Assembly (NCBI RefSeq): GCF_033807715.1
Contig: NC_084590.1
Span: 36,359,505 to 36,423,504, forward strand
Direction of reading: 5' to 3'
DNA length: 64,000 nt
From: Cololabis saira
Taxonomy: Eukaryota > Chordata > Actinopteri > Beloniformes > Belonidae
The notes beneath the pieces were generated by a model. It was not told where the DNA came from. It saw only the letters and a program-made list of their open reading frames with translations, and did not search any database. A program made the translations under genes and the position numbers. Positions 46,737-60,568 of this stretch are shown piece after piece (the stretch's first letter is position 1; every line of letters begins with the position of its first letter).

Positions 46737-49700
46737 CAAAACAACAACAAGAGCAAAAAGGATTTCTAAAGAAGCATATCGTTCTAATGGAGTGGGTGGA
46801 GTCAAGTGTCTGACTCCTCCCCCTACAGGCTCCTACTATGCACAGAGATGTAAAGACATGTTTAGCAGGTCTGCTTCCAGCAAGACTCTGTGGGGTTCTG
46901 AGGAAAATACACCACAGACGGTTTATTAAAATAGCAGGAAGTGGTGCCAACTATAACAAAGGTGCTCTTTAATGTACCAATAATGTTGCCCTTTAAAGTT
47001 TACTGACCCACCTCTGAGACCAGGTCCCAAATCCACTGCAGTATTTATGGTATCCTGACATTTGTTGCCTCCTATGTGTCTGAATACACACTGGATTTAT
47101 TTGTTGAACTCAGGGTAAACTGTTGACTTTGGACAGCTGCAACTTTAAGGACGGAAACTTCACAAATAAAAAGTTAAGTTATTCCAAAGATTTAACAGTT
47201 GATTTTTAATGTTTTTCCAGCTGTCTTTGAAGCTGTCTGACCACAAACCACACTTTGTTTTAATATTCTTCCGAATGAGACCATCAAGAAGCCATGTACA
47301 GGCATCCCTGCTGCATTCTGACTAAACAAGTTAATAGTGGCATGTTTCTGCACACTACACAACCAAAACCTAAAGGTTTTAGCGCTGATACTGCACTGCA
47401 AAACGGTGTCAGGTTTTCACAAACAGCAGCTATAATGGCCTGAAAAGCCCACTAGGTTTACTCTAAACAAACTCCACTCATCGCTTCTTAAATGGACTGA
47501 AGAGTCCCTTCAGCAGCAGGAATGACGGCACTAAAGCTGGGTTGTGTTTCCACTTGTGCAACCTGATCGACTTCAGCCACATTTGGCTTTAAGCCAGGCT
47601 CTTCTGCAGCTCTTTCATTTGTCTGAAAAGGGGAGGTGCAGCAGCATCAACTTTCACAGAGTGTGATGACACACCTGCCCACAGGTGGAGTGATGCTTTC
47701 TTTGCAGGCTTTCTGTTTGGGACTTGAGCACAGAAAGATGCTGTGACAGCCACTTGTGTGGGACTTAATACCTACTAGATAAGCTGTCTACACCTGTGGT
47801 TTCTTGGAGATTATATTCTGTATAAACTCATGCAACGTTTGTGGCGCAAACTCTTGACAGAAAGGCAAAGCTGATAAGCTTGAGGTATGTAATGTATTTA
47901 TTCCAAATACTTAACATAAACCTACCAATAGCTAATGTACTCAACCTATAATTACAAACAATTCGTTGCTGCAGATTCTCAAAGTGAGAAATGAGCTGTA
48001 ATGTTGTCTTTTTCTTTTAATTGATGTAGACTGAAGAGTCTAAAATAAGCCCATCCAATCTATATGATATCTCATAATAGTTACAAGCAGACTTCTGGGT
48101 TTGGATTTGATTGATTAAAAAAAAGGAAAGAAAAAAAATCCATCATTTAGCAAAAGCCTACTCATCTGTTCTTTCCTCACTTTGTAAATCTTAAACTACT
48201 TAAACTATTAAAACATTTCAACAGGGAGGGAATTTAATACTTATTTTGATATTTTAATACAAAAGCACTAATCAAAGAATATTAAATATAATATTAAAAG
48301 ACATGGGATATATTCCTAAATATTATATAGCATTAATGTGTTAAAATGAGGGCACTTATTGCCACATGTCGGGAGCCTACACGGAGCGTGGTAGGAGGTT
48401 AAAGTCCGCGTCTGTCCAGAATATAACACCTTTAAAATCCCATCGGACTCGCTGTGCTCGTCACTAACAAGCTCCGACAGCCGCTTCATATAAAGTAACA
48501 ATGGGTGGCAGTCTGCAGGTCATGTTCATCACCATGACAGAAATAAATCTCATCTGACTCTGTGTCAGATAATCCTGAAAAGAAAAAAAAAAAGAGAGAA
48601 AAAAGGCGGAAAACTGAACCATACGCTGCATGCGTACATGTAAATTTAACTGTTGTATAAGTTGAAGCTCTCAATTTTATGCTTTCTTATTCAGGAAAAA
48701 AAAAACCCAGATAAATACTATTTTCGTTGGGATGGTTTGCCAAAGCATGAAAGAAAAATCATTCCAGCAGAAGAAAAAGCACTACGACGTGAGTGTGAAT
48801 GTGTGTGTGAGAGAGTATGTGTGTGGGTGGATGTCTGGCCTCATTCCCTGGACTCGTCTCCTGCACCCCATGTAACACCCTCACTGAGACCAAACGTGGA
48901 CCAAGATAGAAAAAGCATTAAAAGGAAGGTTTTACTACGAGCAGTATCGACACCGCCTACGGAAGGTGAACAAAAGCCTGAGGATTCTAATGCTGCTGGG
49001 ATATTGTTCTTTCCTACACAAATCCAATAATCTGACCACAAAAACGTTGCAGATCGGGACACCTGGGGCCAACGCTGCTCATGTCGTCACCGCTTATGTA
49101 ATGATATTTGTTTCTCTGTGCAGTTCACCTCACCGTGTTGACATTTGTGAGCACGAGCCATCTGTGAGCAAATGCACACAGCGTTAGCAAAATCTCAGTT
49201 TCCCTCAAATGTCAGCTTTGCAGTATCGAACAGCAAAAGACCAACAGAGACTCACACGTTGCCTATTTAAATTCTGACGCAACAAAAAAAAAAAAAAAAG
49301 ACTTTTTTTCGAGGATAGCGCTGTGAATTTCTGCATTTCTTTATCATACTGCACAGAAATCGTTAAAGAAAACGACTACGCAACATGTACACTCACAAAT
49401 ACCGTGTCAGGTATGCAATAAAACAAATGTGATGCATTCCATTAATAGCAAGGCCCACGGTTTGGAAAACCATCTATATTTTCACACTCCTGCATCATGT
49501 TCTCTCCTGAAGGCAGACCTACATTTCCTGGACAGAAATATGCTCTTTGAAAAGTGAAAATCAGTCAGTTTGGATTTGTGAGCAATTAGACGATGATGAC
49601 TCATAATGTTGCCAGAGGTGCAGCTTAGACACGCAGTCATGATGGCAACCCGTAGATTAAAAGCCACCTGCGGGTGCGTGGGGGGGTGGCAAGCTGGGTG

Positions 49701-50579
49701 CAAAAAAAACAAAAAACTAAAACAAAAGACAGATGAGGAAGAAAGTGTCAGTGAATATGGAGGGTCAGAGCGAGGAGGAGAAGCCATTTCCAGGATGACG
49801 GCAAGCCTGCGAGGGGCTGTAATCCACCCTCAAGTATGAGAGGAAGGGAGACGGCGCTTACAACCAGTTATAATCCCCCCGCACCGTCTCCCTCCATCAG
49901 CTTGATTGGCCTGTGACATCGAGTTTATTTCAGGGAGGGGAAGGTTTTACAACAGGAGCTGCTAATCCAGCTCTCGCTGTTTTGTCAGTTCAGCTTCGCT
50001 GACGTGATAGCTATATTAATTTATACCATCAAGCCAGGACTTCATCCTTACTCACGTTTGGAAAGTTATGCAATACGAGGTTGTTAAGCATTTTGGAAAC
50101 GGTGAAAAGCATTATGCCACACTCTTCCATAAAGCTTGCGGCAGCAGTTTGTTAGCTTGACTTGGCTCGAGGGGGACGCAATTACATTATATTTTTACCT
50201 CCATAAGATAAGAAACCCTTATTTATCTTATGGAAGCTGTTCATGACACTCCTAGCAGCCAACTTCTAGCAGCCTGCCTGTGGCAGCACCAACAAACGTA
50301 AGCTGTACTAGCCAGTTGACCAGCAAGGAAGTTGCAAATAGACAAACAAAACGAAAAATGTTGAAAAACCAGTGTTCAGAACAGCCTGAAACTTCAGTTA
50401 CTTTGTTATGAGAGTTCTCCTGACATAGTACCACAAAAATAACTCCCCTTAGAGTTGTCATGTTAACAAATTGTTTTTTGCCATATTTAAGACTTTAGAG
50501 TTTTCTGGCAAAAATGAATGTGTAACGTATGGATATTAGGTAATGTTTGTGATTAATATTGTGAATTTAATCATCCAGA
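46737..50579 (-). other. Presumed traf4 intron 1 DNA
   Basis: No gene recognised. A small 11-bp inverted repeat (CCATAAGATAA...TTATCTTATGG) lies at 50201-50233. A-rich runs lie near 48584 and 49286. Nothing else stands out. Confidence 0.4.
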
Positions 50580-50950
50580 TAGGGCTGCGGCTATTGAATA
50601 TTTTGGTAATCGATTATTCTATCGAATATAAATCGATTAATCGAGTAACCAGATACAACATACTTTTGCTTAATTAAAGCCCAATTATAAATATACAATC
50701 GAAAACAAGACAGATCACTTAATAACTAGTAAACAACTAGTAAACTGTTTGTTAAATTTTTCCAATAAAAATAAATAACATTACTTCAAACTTAATGTCC
50801 TGAGTCCTGAGTTTATGTCCTGAGACATAAAATTAAATATAAATAAATAAAATAGTTCCCCACTTATTTTTTTCCAAGTATCAAAAATCTAATAAAAAAT
50901 ATTCTCAAACACTGCCTTTAAATTGTGCAACGTTTAAACAGAAATGCTCG
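50580..50950. mobile_element. hAT-like element, left end only
   Basis: TAGGGCTGCGGCTATTGAAT, then AATCGATTATTCTATCGAAT and AATCGATTAATCGAGTAA. This is the familiar left end of a fish hAT repeat. I find no matching right end, so the element is truncated and the right limit given is approximate. Confidence 0.5.
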
Positions 50951-51094
50951 GCTGTGGACCGGGACTTGGAACAAGAGTCTTAGACAAAGTACACATACCA
51001 AAACGTTGTCATTCATTTTCAATTTAAAATTGAAGAGTCAAGATTCAAAATTCAAAGCATTTATTGTCCTATTGTATCTGTAGCTTATGTTTGT

Positions 51095-52000
51095 AGCTCA
51101 GATAACTGTGCGGTGAGCTCTGCCACCTTAAGATCAAGACTTACTATCAGCTTGTTCTTTTCTCTTAGTTTGGAGGTGAGTTCAGACACACCATGCTTCT
51201 TTTCTTGTAATCCCACTGTCAAGTTTCTTATCTCATCAAAGTATGACAGCTCTGCATATTTTCACCCCTTTGCTGATGAACTGTTGCAAATCTGCAGTCA
51301 TGTCTTTATAGTCTCTGAGGTCCTGTTTCGCAGGTTTGTCTAAATATGATTTTTTCATTCAAAGTACCTTTAAACTTTTCAAGATCTTCCCTGATTATTT
51401 GACAGTATTTCTATGCAGACAATTTCTCTTTTCTTTCCTTATGTAGAAGAAAACTATACGTGTACGGTAGCCTGTTTTTTATAATCTCCAACTCCTTTCT
51501 CAGGTTGGAAATCTCCCCATCAGTTTCTGATCGGGGAGAGTTGTCTTGGGATTCCTGCTCATTTCCAAAACTGGGTGACGGAGCTTGTGGTACTTTATCC
51601 CTATTTGTCTCAGGTGATTGATCCATCCATTTTTTTTTTAATTATAATCTTCTAACTGTGCAGTGAGCTTGCCCACCTTAATATTAAGACTTTGTATCCA
51701 CTCGTCCTTTTCTCTTAGTCCGGAGGTGAGTCTCTTCTTGTAACCCCATTGTCAAGTTTTGTATCTCACGGCAGGATAACATGCAGATGTGTAGATATCT
51801 TGTCTTCTTCTGTATGTCTGTCCCGAAGGATTGTTGCAACTTTGCAATCATTTGGTAATTGAGCTCCTGTTGACAGGTTTGCCTCAGTTTGCTTTCTTCT
51901 TTCCAAGCTTCTTTCAGCTTTTCAAGATCTTTCCAGTATATTTCACAGTAACTCAGTGCTTACAGTCTCTCATTTCTTTCCTTGACTTGAAGTCAGCTTT
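51095..52000 (-). pseudogene. Broken, duplicated coiled-coil coding region
   Basis: Read on the minus strand, two related segments of about 350 bp (51642-52000 and 51095-51450) encode similar heptad-rich peptides. The upstream one contains YWKDLEKLKEAWKEESKLRQ, then LQEE and, after a frameshift, KVGKLTAQLEDY. The downstream one contains VSELTSKLREKNKL and LKVAELTAQLSEL. Between them a 71-codon frame (51411-51626) starts MDQSPETNRDK and runs into EISNLRKELEIIKNRL. Stops and frameshifts interrupt both copies. I do not recognise the parent family. It may be a decayed or intron-split tandemly duplicated gene. Confidence 0.5.
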
Positions 52001-55000
52001 CCAATGAAGTATGATACATCCATCTAGGATTTGTAGTTATTGTGTTATAAGCTTTTCAAGTTGGGTACGCTAAATAGGCAAAATTACAGAATATAGGTGG
52101 GTGTCAAGAAGTTAAAACATTAAAAAAGAAGATCTCGACTTTGAGGAAGGACAAAAAAATTGTTTAGTCTTTGACAAATTATTATAATTTCCATTACCAC
52201 TGTTGTTTAAAATAGAGTTATAGCACCACTGAATTGTATTAATGCGTCCAAAAACAGCTGGAAACTAGATTTTGATGACTTTTCATTGACTAATCATGTC
52301 ACATCCAGAACTACAGAGACGTGGAAATGAGCTAAACTGGATTTTCACCATGACTGTAAAACCACCTCTTGGAATCAACAAGGTTTTTGCAATGTTTGGC
52401 AGTTTTTTCAAATTAGAGACATTTCCATTTTTCTGTGCAATATTTAGGTTTTGCGCCCCTTTTGTGGACTCCCTACTTGCGCATTGGTGACAAAACAAAT
52501 GACATGGGGTTATGCCTCTGCAGCCAGTGGAAAAGCAAGCCAGTTCCTCGTAGAACCTTTATGGACTTGGCTCTAGCGCTGATCCAGCACTGGTCCAGCA
52601 CCGATTTTGAGTTTGAAAAAAGGAGAGACCGCTGTAGCGGAGGTGTATCCGCACAGCCAAGGGCCTGCAGTGAGCACATGAAAGGAAAGGAGAGCTTGAA
52701 AGGAGATGCTTTGCGTCTGATCTGGTTAAAAAAGGTGGTTTCTGGAGGGGCCGGGTGGCTGGAGGACTGCATCTGGAGATCAATGAAAGTTCTAAGCTTT
52801 AACATGTCGCACATGTGAGAAGGACTTACTGGTCTGCGAAGGAGTGCTAAAAGCCGCTGTCAAGGCTGAAATAGGTGTGAAACAGCACACTCTCCATTTT
52901 ACTACTCACTTTCACACAAATGTGCCGACTCAAATGCCGAAAATGAGCATGAGAGAGCTGCTCTTTAGCGGCAAATGGAAGCACTTACATGCCATAAAAG
53001 TTTTTCTTGTGCACATGTACATTTTGGCTGTTTTAATCACAGATGGCCGGGGCTAATTTTAGTTCCACGTCAGAGAGCAGACTTCTGTTTGAAAGAACTT
53101 TCTGCAGCGATGGGGGCTGGCGTGGAAGGAGACGCAGCTCTGCAACACTAAGCTCACAAACGCCTTCGAGGAAATGAGGGGATCTGACATTGCCAGGGCA
53201 TTGCATCGCCTACGGAAGAGAGAGGAGCTCAACACCTGCATGCATATGGTGTCGGAGAGGTAACAGCATGCACAGCATCGCCTCGATTCTCCTTCAAGAA
53301 GCATTAATGAATCACCTATTACACTCACAATCACAGAAGAGCAGGGGGAAGTTGCATCATAAATGCAAATTAGGTTTGGAGGCAGAGGTGGGCTTCCAGC
53401 TATTGTGCAGGCTGTCTGCTAAAATAAAAGTGAAGGGATGCTGTGCACTTTCAGGGAGGATGATGTCTGCAGTAACACAGAGTAAGACTGAAGAAGGCAC
53501 TTTCTAACCTGCAGGTGTTCAGTTTGAGGTTATTTCTCGTCCTTTTGTCTGAATGTGAACCATTTTTGCTTCTTATCAGCTTCAAGCTCTAAGAATCCGT
53601 TTGAAAATGGAGTTCAAACATGTATCTGAACATGTCATGGCTCCAAGAAGCTGACAGGTAGCTCAGCACACAGACTGCAAACAACAGACAGCTAAGTTTG
53701 GGTGAAAGATAAAAGGATGTGAATTCTTAATTACATGGGACGGAGCTAAGACGGCATTTTCTTACTACTAAACGAAGCTAGCAGAGATAGAAGACCAGAA
53801 ACGGGGTTAAAACTGCTACTTTGGCTCATCTGCTTACCGACGCTTACTGGCGCTTTCTAACCAGCCACTTAACATGTTGTCGGTTTAATCCACAAATCCA
53901 CAAATACCTTTGCACGAAGCCACGCTAGCCGTTTACATGCGCCCCCCCGTTTCCCCAGCTCGTCCCTGCATTGTTAGCTTCACATTAAGCCAAAAATGGT
54001 ATAAATCCTCTGGTCTATCTCAACCTATCCGGTATCTCCTGACTGAGCTCGTGCATTGTGGATGGTCCGAACATCCGACAGATGCTCGCGGGGGAGGTTT
54101 AAGGGTTAATCCCCAGTAAATCCATAGATAAGCATATTCTCTGTCATAAAACATTTTTACTTTGAACACACTTTCTCCGATTAGTCAGACTACCGCATGT
54201 GAATTCAGTCCAACACATTATCAATGGTTTAATTTAGGATTTAAATACAAGGCCATATCATTTCCCAGCATCGAGACCTGATATTAAAAAAGGAAACTCC
54301 AGTCGGCCATGACCGGAGAGTTTTAATGAAGCGTCTATATGATACTCTAAATTCCACAAGGTCTTTTGAAACAATTAAAATTTAAAAAAAGGATGTCAGG
54401 GACGGCTATGAATGAGGCCACTTATTCCTGTGTGATGACCTCCTTTTGCTCTCTGTTAGGTTTGTTTTATGAGTTCAAGAACTGCCAAGATCTCGTTCAC
54501 ACAGGCCAGAATTCAAGAGGGAGCATTCAGGCTTTAGTTCAGGCTTTGGCGTCCAGAATACATCCATCAAAAGGTACTTAGAGTAAAGAGTTAACCATTT
54601 AGCAACTATAGAGACACAAGCTCGTGGCAGCAGAAGAAGAGAAGCTGCCGCTGTCTGCATAAATGATGTTACAGCGAGATGAGTCGGAGGAGGTTTGCTT
54701 TGGTTGGAGTCGGCTCTCGCTACCAGCGCCCGGAGTAAACAAAGAAGATCGTTGTATTTAAATCAGGCCAGATCTGCCGTGTATCCAAAAGACAGACAGC
54801 TCTCATCACCCTTAAATTAAAACTGTACTTTTACTGCACACTGACTGACACTCATTTGTAAATATGGCGAGCGGAGTTGGTTCCGAACAAGCTGAGATGG
54901 AAAAAACCACAACACGGACCCTGCAGCCACGGTGAGATACGAACCACAGTTACTTCTTGTATTGGTGTCTGAAAGAGGATGATCCACAGGCGCTGTGTTT

Positions 55001-55513
55001 CTACATTTCAGCCCGTCTCCAGGGAGCCGTCGCAGCAGGGGGGCGTTTCAGATAATACTTCTTATGGACAACAGGTCTCGTCATTAATCTCCACCTGCTC
55101 ACCCTGTCCACTGGAGAAGGGAGTGGAACAACAACATGCAAGCGTCATCAACTACTGCACCTACGATGTAGCACGCAGGATGAACCGCACACTGGTCGGG
55201 AGTACGGACCATAATTCCACCAGAAAGACAACTGTGCTACGGCAAGAGCAGAAATGGGTCACATGACTGCTTTGACAGATTGACTAAGGTTTGGCCCATT
55301 GCATTATGGGGTTTAGTACGTGACTTAGGCTGATCAGCCGACCCCTGGAAGCAGGAAGATTTAGTTAGAAAAAATTGTTGAAAACTGCTGTAGCCCACAG
55401 TCATTCCAACTTGCAGATGAAATAGGGGGATTATTTTTTTAAATTAATATTAAATTTAACTATCAACTATAAATGCAACTCTTTCTGTTTTTAAGTTTAC
55501 TTTTTTTTCTCAT
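52001..55513 (-). other. Unassigned DNA, presumed traf4 intron 1
   Basis: The stretch 52435-52820 is open on both strands (127 codons plus, 113 codons minus) and somewhat GC-richer. I recognise no domain in either frame and no splice boundaries. Other frames (for example 54979-55266 on plus) are equally anonymous. Confidence 0.35.
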
Positions 55514-55521
55514 AGTGGAAC

Positions 55522-56352
<831 letters not shown>

Positions 56353-56360
56353 AGTGGAAC

Positions 56361-57212
56361 CCATCTTTGAATTGAGAATACGTTCCAAGTCCACCACATA
56401 AAACCTGAAGGGTTTGATTTACTGAAAGTAGAAAAAAAAAATGTTTAAACGAAGCATGAAGAGGTAGTAGAAGTTGAAATAAAAGTCTGCATGAACCGGG
56501 TTTGAAGCACATGTCCTGAATTAACATCCCCAGCTGTGAGTCTCCCTGTGTGCGTGGGGGGGGCACTGTGCACGGCAGGTCCATGTCTGGCCATGATCAA
56601 ATTGCTTGAAACACCGGAAAGAGCAGTTGTGGCATCATTAACAAACTATCTGTGTTTCTTGTCCTTCATAGATAAGTGCCGCACACACACGGACTGAGCA
56701 GACCTGCTCTGTGTGTGTGTGAGAGAGAGATAGCAGGTGTGGGTAAACCATTATCAGCCTTCCTGTGTGAGGGAGTTATTTTGGTCCGATCCCACAAGAA
56801 CACCTTTGGAAAAATGAGAGATGCCCCCTGTGACACATCCACTAATGAGCCCGGGATGAAAAGTCCAGGCCTGCGGGTTCACTGAGACGTCAAGTCATTT
56901 TCCTCCATCCAGTCAGTGACTCAGCCTCACTGACTAAAGGTGTTAAACTGATAAGGAAATGTGTTGTTGGGCCGTGTTTTCTGCATAGTCTCTGAGGTCA
57001 CAACAAACCCAAGAAGACTGCAGAGGGTGATGTGTGGGATTTTCCGGCGTCGGAGCGTGTGACCTGCCTCGCCGTGATTCAGCTTTATTGGCGCAGCCGT
57101 GAGTCTGACGTGTCAGGAGTCATTTGAGTTCCTCTCAGGCAGTAAAAAAAACCCACTTAACTTTTCTGCCTCAGCCTGAACTTTTCTCCTCATGATACTT
57201 AACACCTTCATC
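56361..57212 (-). other. Presumed traf4 intron 1 DNA
   Basis: No gene or repeat family recognised. Confidence 0.4.
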
Positions 57213-57214
57213 TA

Positions 57215-57920
57215 CGAGGGAGTATTAGGGCCAAACTAAGACAAAAAAAATTGGAAATTACGAGAATAAAGTCATAATATAATGAGAATAAAGTCGTAAA
57301 ATTACGAGAATAAAGTCATAATGTTGTGAGAATAAAGTCGTAATAGAATAAAGTCATAATATTATGAGAATAAAGTCGTAATATTACGAGAATAAAGTCG
57401 TAACATTACGAGAATAAAGTCGTAACGTTGCGAGAATAAAGTCGTAACGTTGCGAGAATAAAGTCGTAACGTTGCGAGAATAAAGTCGTAACGTTGCGAG
57501 AATAAAGTCGTAACATTACGAGAATAAAGTCGTAATTTGCGAGAATAAAGTCGTAATACAATAAAGTCGTAATATTATGAGAATAAAGTCGTAAAATTCC
57601 GAGAATAAAGTCGTAAAATTCCGAGAATAAAGTCGTAATGAATAAAGTGGTAATTTATGAGAATAAAGTCATAATATTATGAAAATAAAGTGGTAATTTA
57701 TGAGAACTCTAACAGGAAGAGCAGTCTTCTCCCTGTCTTAAATGAAGAATATTGAGCATTTTGTGAAGTTACATTTATATATTTATAATATATTACAACT
57801 TTATTCTCGTAATATTATGACTTTATTCTCATAATTTTACGACTTTATTCTCATTACATTATGACTTTATTCTCGTAATTTCCTTTTTTTGTTTTTTTGT
57901 TTGGCCCTAATACTCCGTCG
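57215..57920. mobile_element. Foldback element with inverted AATAAAGTC minisatellite arms
   Basis: The ends CGAGGGAGTATTAGGGCC and GGCCCTAATACTCCGTCG are inverted (one mismatch), with TA on each side. The left arm (57258-57715) is an array of a 16-20 bp unit, ACGAGAATAAAGTCGTAA. A spacer of about 80 bp follows, and the right arm (57797-57882) carries the same unit inverted. No ORF. Such foldback families are common in fish; mobility depends on a transposase elsewhere. Confidence 0.82.
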
Positions 57921-57922
57921 TA

Positions 57923-59967
57923 TTCATCACATATTTTCTGAGGAAAGAATAAATTAACTGTTTTTCAACCTAAACTTCCGGCTTTGAGTCTCATTTTTTC
58001 CCTGACCTGTCAGTGAGCTGATTCATATCTCAGAGGTGTGCACATCCCTAGCAGGCACGGCTTTTCGCTATGTGGCTTCGGTGTCCATGGTAACCGAGAA
58101 GGAAGGTGAGGGCTTGTTTTAAGTGTGTGAGGCCGACGGTGAGCGTGCACACGTATGTGAGGACGAATTCACAGCAATAAACAAATCCTGCCCTCTGCCT
58201 GCGTTATCAGCTGGTGTAATCGCACCTCAGACTTGTTGAGGCTCCGGGAGTTCCTGATCAGTCTCAACCTGCGATGACTAGGTGATGAAGTCCATAAACA
58301 ATGCAGGGACCCCCACCACCCCTTCCCACCCCGGGGAAGCACACGGCCTCCTGTGACTGACTGCATCTCGGCTCCGAGCTGCGCCTCCTGCCGTTGTCCA
58401 ATTCCCTGCTTTGTGGATGCAGCTTCTTTGTTCAGCGAGGAGGCGAGCGGCTGACGTCGGATCGCCTCCTTTGTTCAGAGACGCCTCGGCTGTATTGTCG
58501 CTTTAGCGTGAATCCTGCAACATGCCCCTGTTGCCGAGCGCAACAATGAGATAAATGACAACGGTTTTCAACTGCTGCATAAGAGAACAATGGGAGTAAT
58601 TATCAACAAATAGACATGTCAGCCATCTCTCAAAATGATAAAGCCTTTCTCTTTAATACAAAAAAAAAAGAAAAAGGCTCTCAGTTTTGGCCAGTTAAAT
58701 TATAAGCTTCTCTTCTTCTCTTCTGACTGGGAAACAAAAGAAGGTCTGTGCTTCTTTAAGGTGCTTTCTACAGTAAGTGTGTGAAGGTATTCCTGGAGGG
58801 CTGTTGTAAACACTCACGTGTTGATTTGATTAAAAACTAGCAGCTTGACTTGTCATCAAGTAGGACCTTGTCTCTAAGCTCTGAATTAAGACATTCGATC
58901 GCCGGTTGAAGAAAAAAGTGAAAACATTCACCGGTCGCCAAAGGAAGTGCCTTCTTATTCCCGTAATTGTTTTGCAGAGAAAGTCCCTAAAACAAGTCCT
59001 CCTTCATCCTGAACAAGGTCACCGATCCATCCGGAGGTGCACCTGACCGAGCTGCTTCCTGCGCTGCCCTTTCATGGCATCTGCGGCTCGGCGGGGGCTG
59101 GGGGAGCACTGACGCTGTGTTGACAAATCAGAAAATGAACTGTACGGCAGATCCTGAAGCACAACACAAGGGAGTCATTGAGCGGTTTGGTTAAAGGGTC
59201 GCCACAGTAAACACAGCAGCTGAAGAGGAGGAGGATGGAGGAACCTTGGCAGGAAGGAAGCCTTCACAACAACAAGAAAAGAAAGGGCCAGTGGAAAGGC
59301 AACTGGGCAATAACCTTACCATTGACTGAGGCCCCATCGGATGAATGACTATAATTCAGAGCGCTCGCTTCAAGCGAAGGGCTCAACTGCTCTTCCGACA
59401 CCTGTCGGCCTCCACAGAGGAACCTTTCACTGAGGACAGGTGCCTCGGCAGCGGGGCTGCGCGCCCTTTTTCCACACTCTCTGGTCCAGCTGCAGAGCTC
59501 GGAGGACACGGATTCCTCACATGCCTCCCCGTCACCTCTCCAAAAAACCACCGGGGCAGCAAGACAACCACAGGCGGGAGCGCCAAGTCGACACCAACAT
59601 CAAAGTCTGACGCTAATTGGAAAAGTACGCATGAGCTTCACTTCCAACACGAGTAACAAGACATTTCCTGCCGTCACAACTGAAAATCAAGCTGAATGAC
59701 GAATCGAAGAAGTATTTGCATCATCAAAGTGATTTCTGAGAGGAGGAACTACACGCAGCCATCGACTGGGAAACTGGGATCTCAATGAAACAACGGGACA
59801 TTTCCACTGCAGCATGGTGAACGGTGACTGCTGTGAGTCTTTTAATGTGAGAAGCTACTGATCATCACCACTTGGTCCAATGAGAGTTACCAAATTAAAA
59901 AAAAAAGACCTGACATAAGACAAACACACACAAGGAAGGAGGTGTTTTGTAAGTTGCTTCCAAATGC
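57923..59967 (-). other. Presumed traf4 intron 1 DNA
   Basis: No gene found. The stretch 58530-58640 contains a SOX-like AACAATGG beside TAATTA and could be a regulatory patch, but this is weak. Confidence 0.35.
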
Positions 59968-59975
59968 CTCTGTAA

Positions 59976-60560
59976 TAGGGCTGGGCAATACATCGAGATT
60001 TTAATATATATCGATATATTTTCAAACGCGATATGGTACGAGACAATATCGTTTATATCGATTTAAAAAAAAAAGATTTTAATATAGCTTATTTTGTGAC
60101 AAATTGACTTGAATGTTTTATTTGAGATTTGCACAAATGTTTTGTTATTTGCACAACTGTCAACCTCAGTGGAAACGTCTGCCTGTTACTGTCTACATTG
60201 TATTAATTGCACAGTGTATTTTAATTTAATTGTTATGCAGGAAAGGGATATTTATTTTATTTTATCCAAGAAGCATTTTTATTCTATATATGCAGGCAGT
60301 TTATTTGTTTTATACATTTTGATATTGTGCAGACCTCTGTTAATAAAGGAACCTGTGTGACATTTGGCACGAGGCTTTGTATTAAAACTGACAGTTTTTT
60401 AAGGGTTTGCGTCAGAAAAAAATGAAGCTAACAGAGATGCTATGCTATAATGCTTTGGGGGAAACTCCAATTATGGCACAGAAAAAATATCGATATATAT
60501 CGAATATCGCCATTTAGCTAGAAAATATCGAGATATGACTTTCCATATCGCCCAGCCCTA
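59976..60560. mobile_element. hAT-type MITE, TSD CTCTGTAA
   Basis: 585 bp. The ends TAGGGCTGGGCAATACATCG and ...CATATCGCCCAGCCCTA are inverted. CTCTGTAA is duplicated at 59968-59975 and 60561-60568. The interior contains ATCGATATATT-type palindromes and is nearly the same as the element at 61751. No transposase. Confidence 0.93.
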
Positions 60561-60568
60561 CTCTGTAA

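Noticed and set aside
52435..52818. 127-codon plus-strand frame and opposing 113-codon frame
   Set aside because: No domain, no splice context, and both strands open. Treated as chance in a GC-richer patch.
57258..57715. CRISPR-like array of short repeats
   Set aside because: Units are contiguous without unique spacers, belong to a foldback element, and the organism is a vertebrate.
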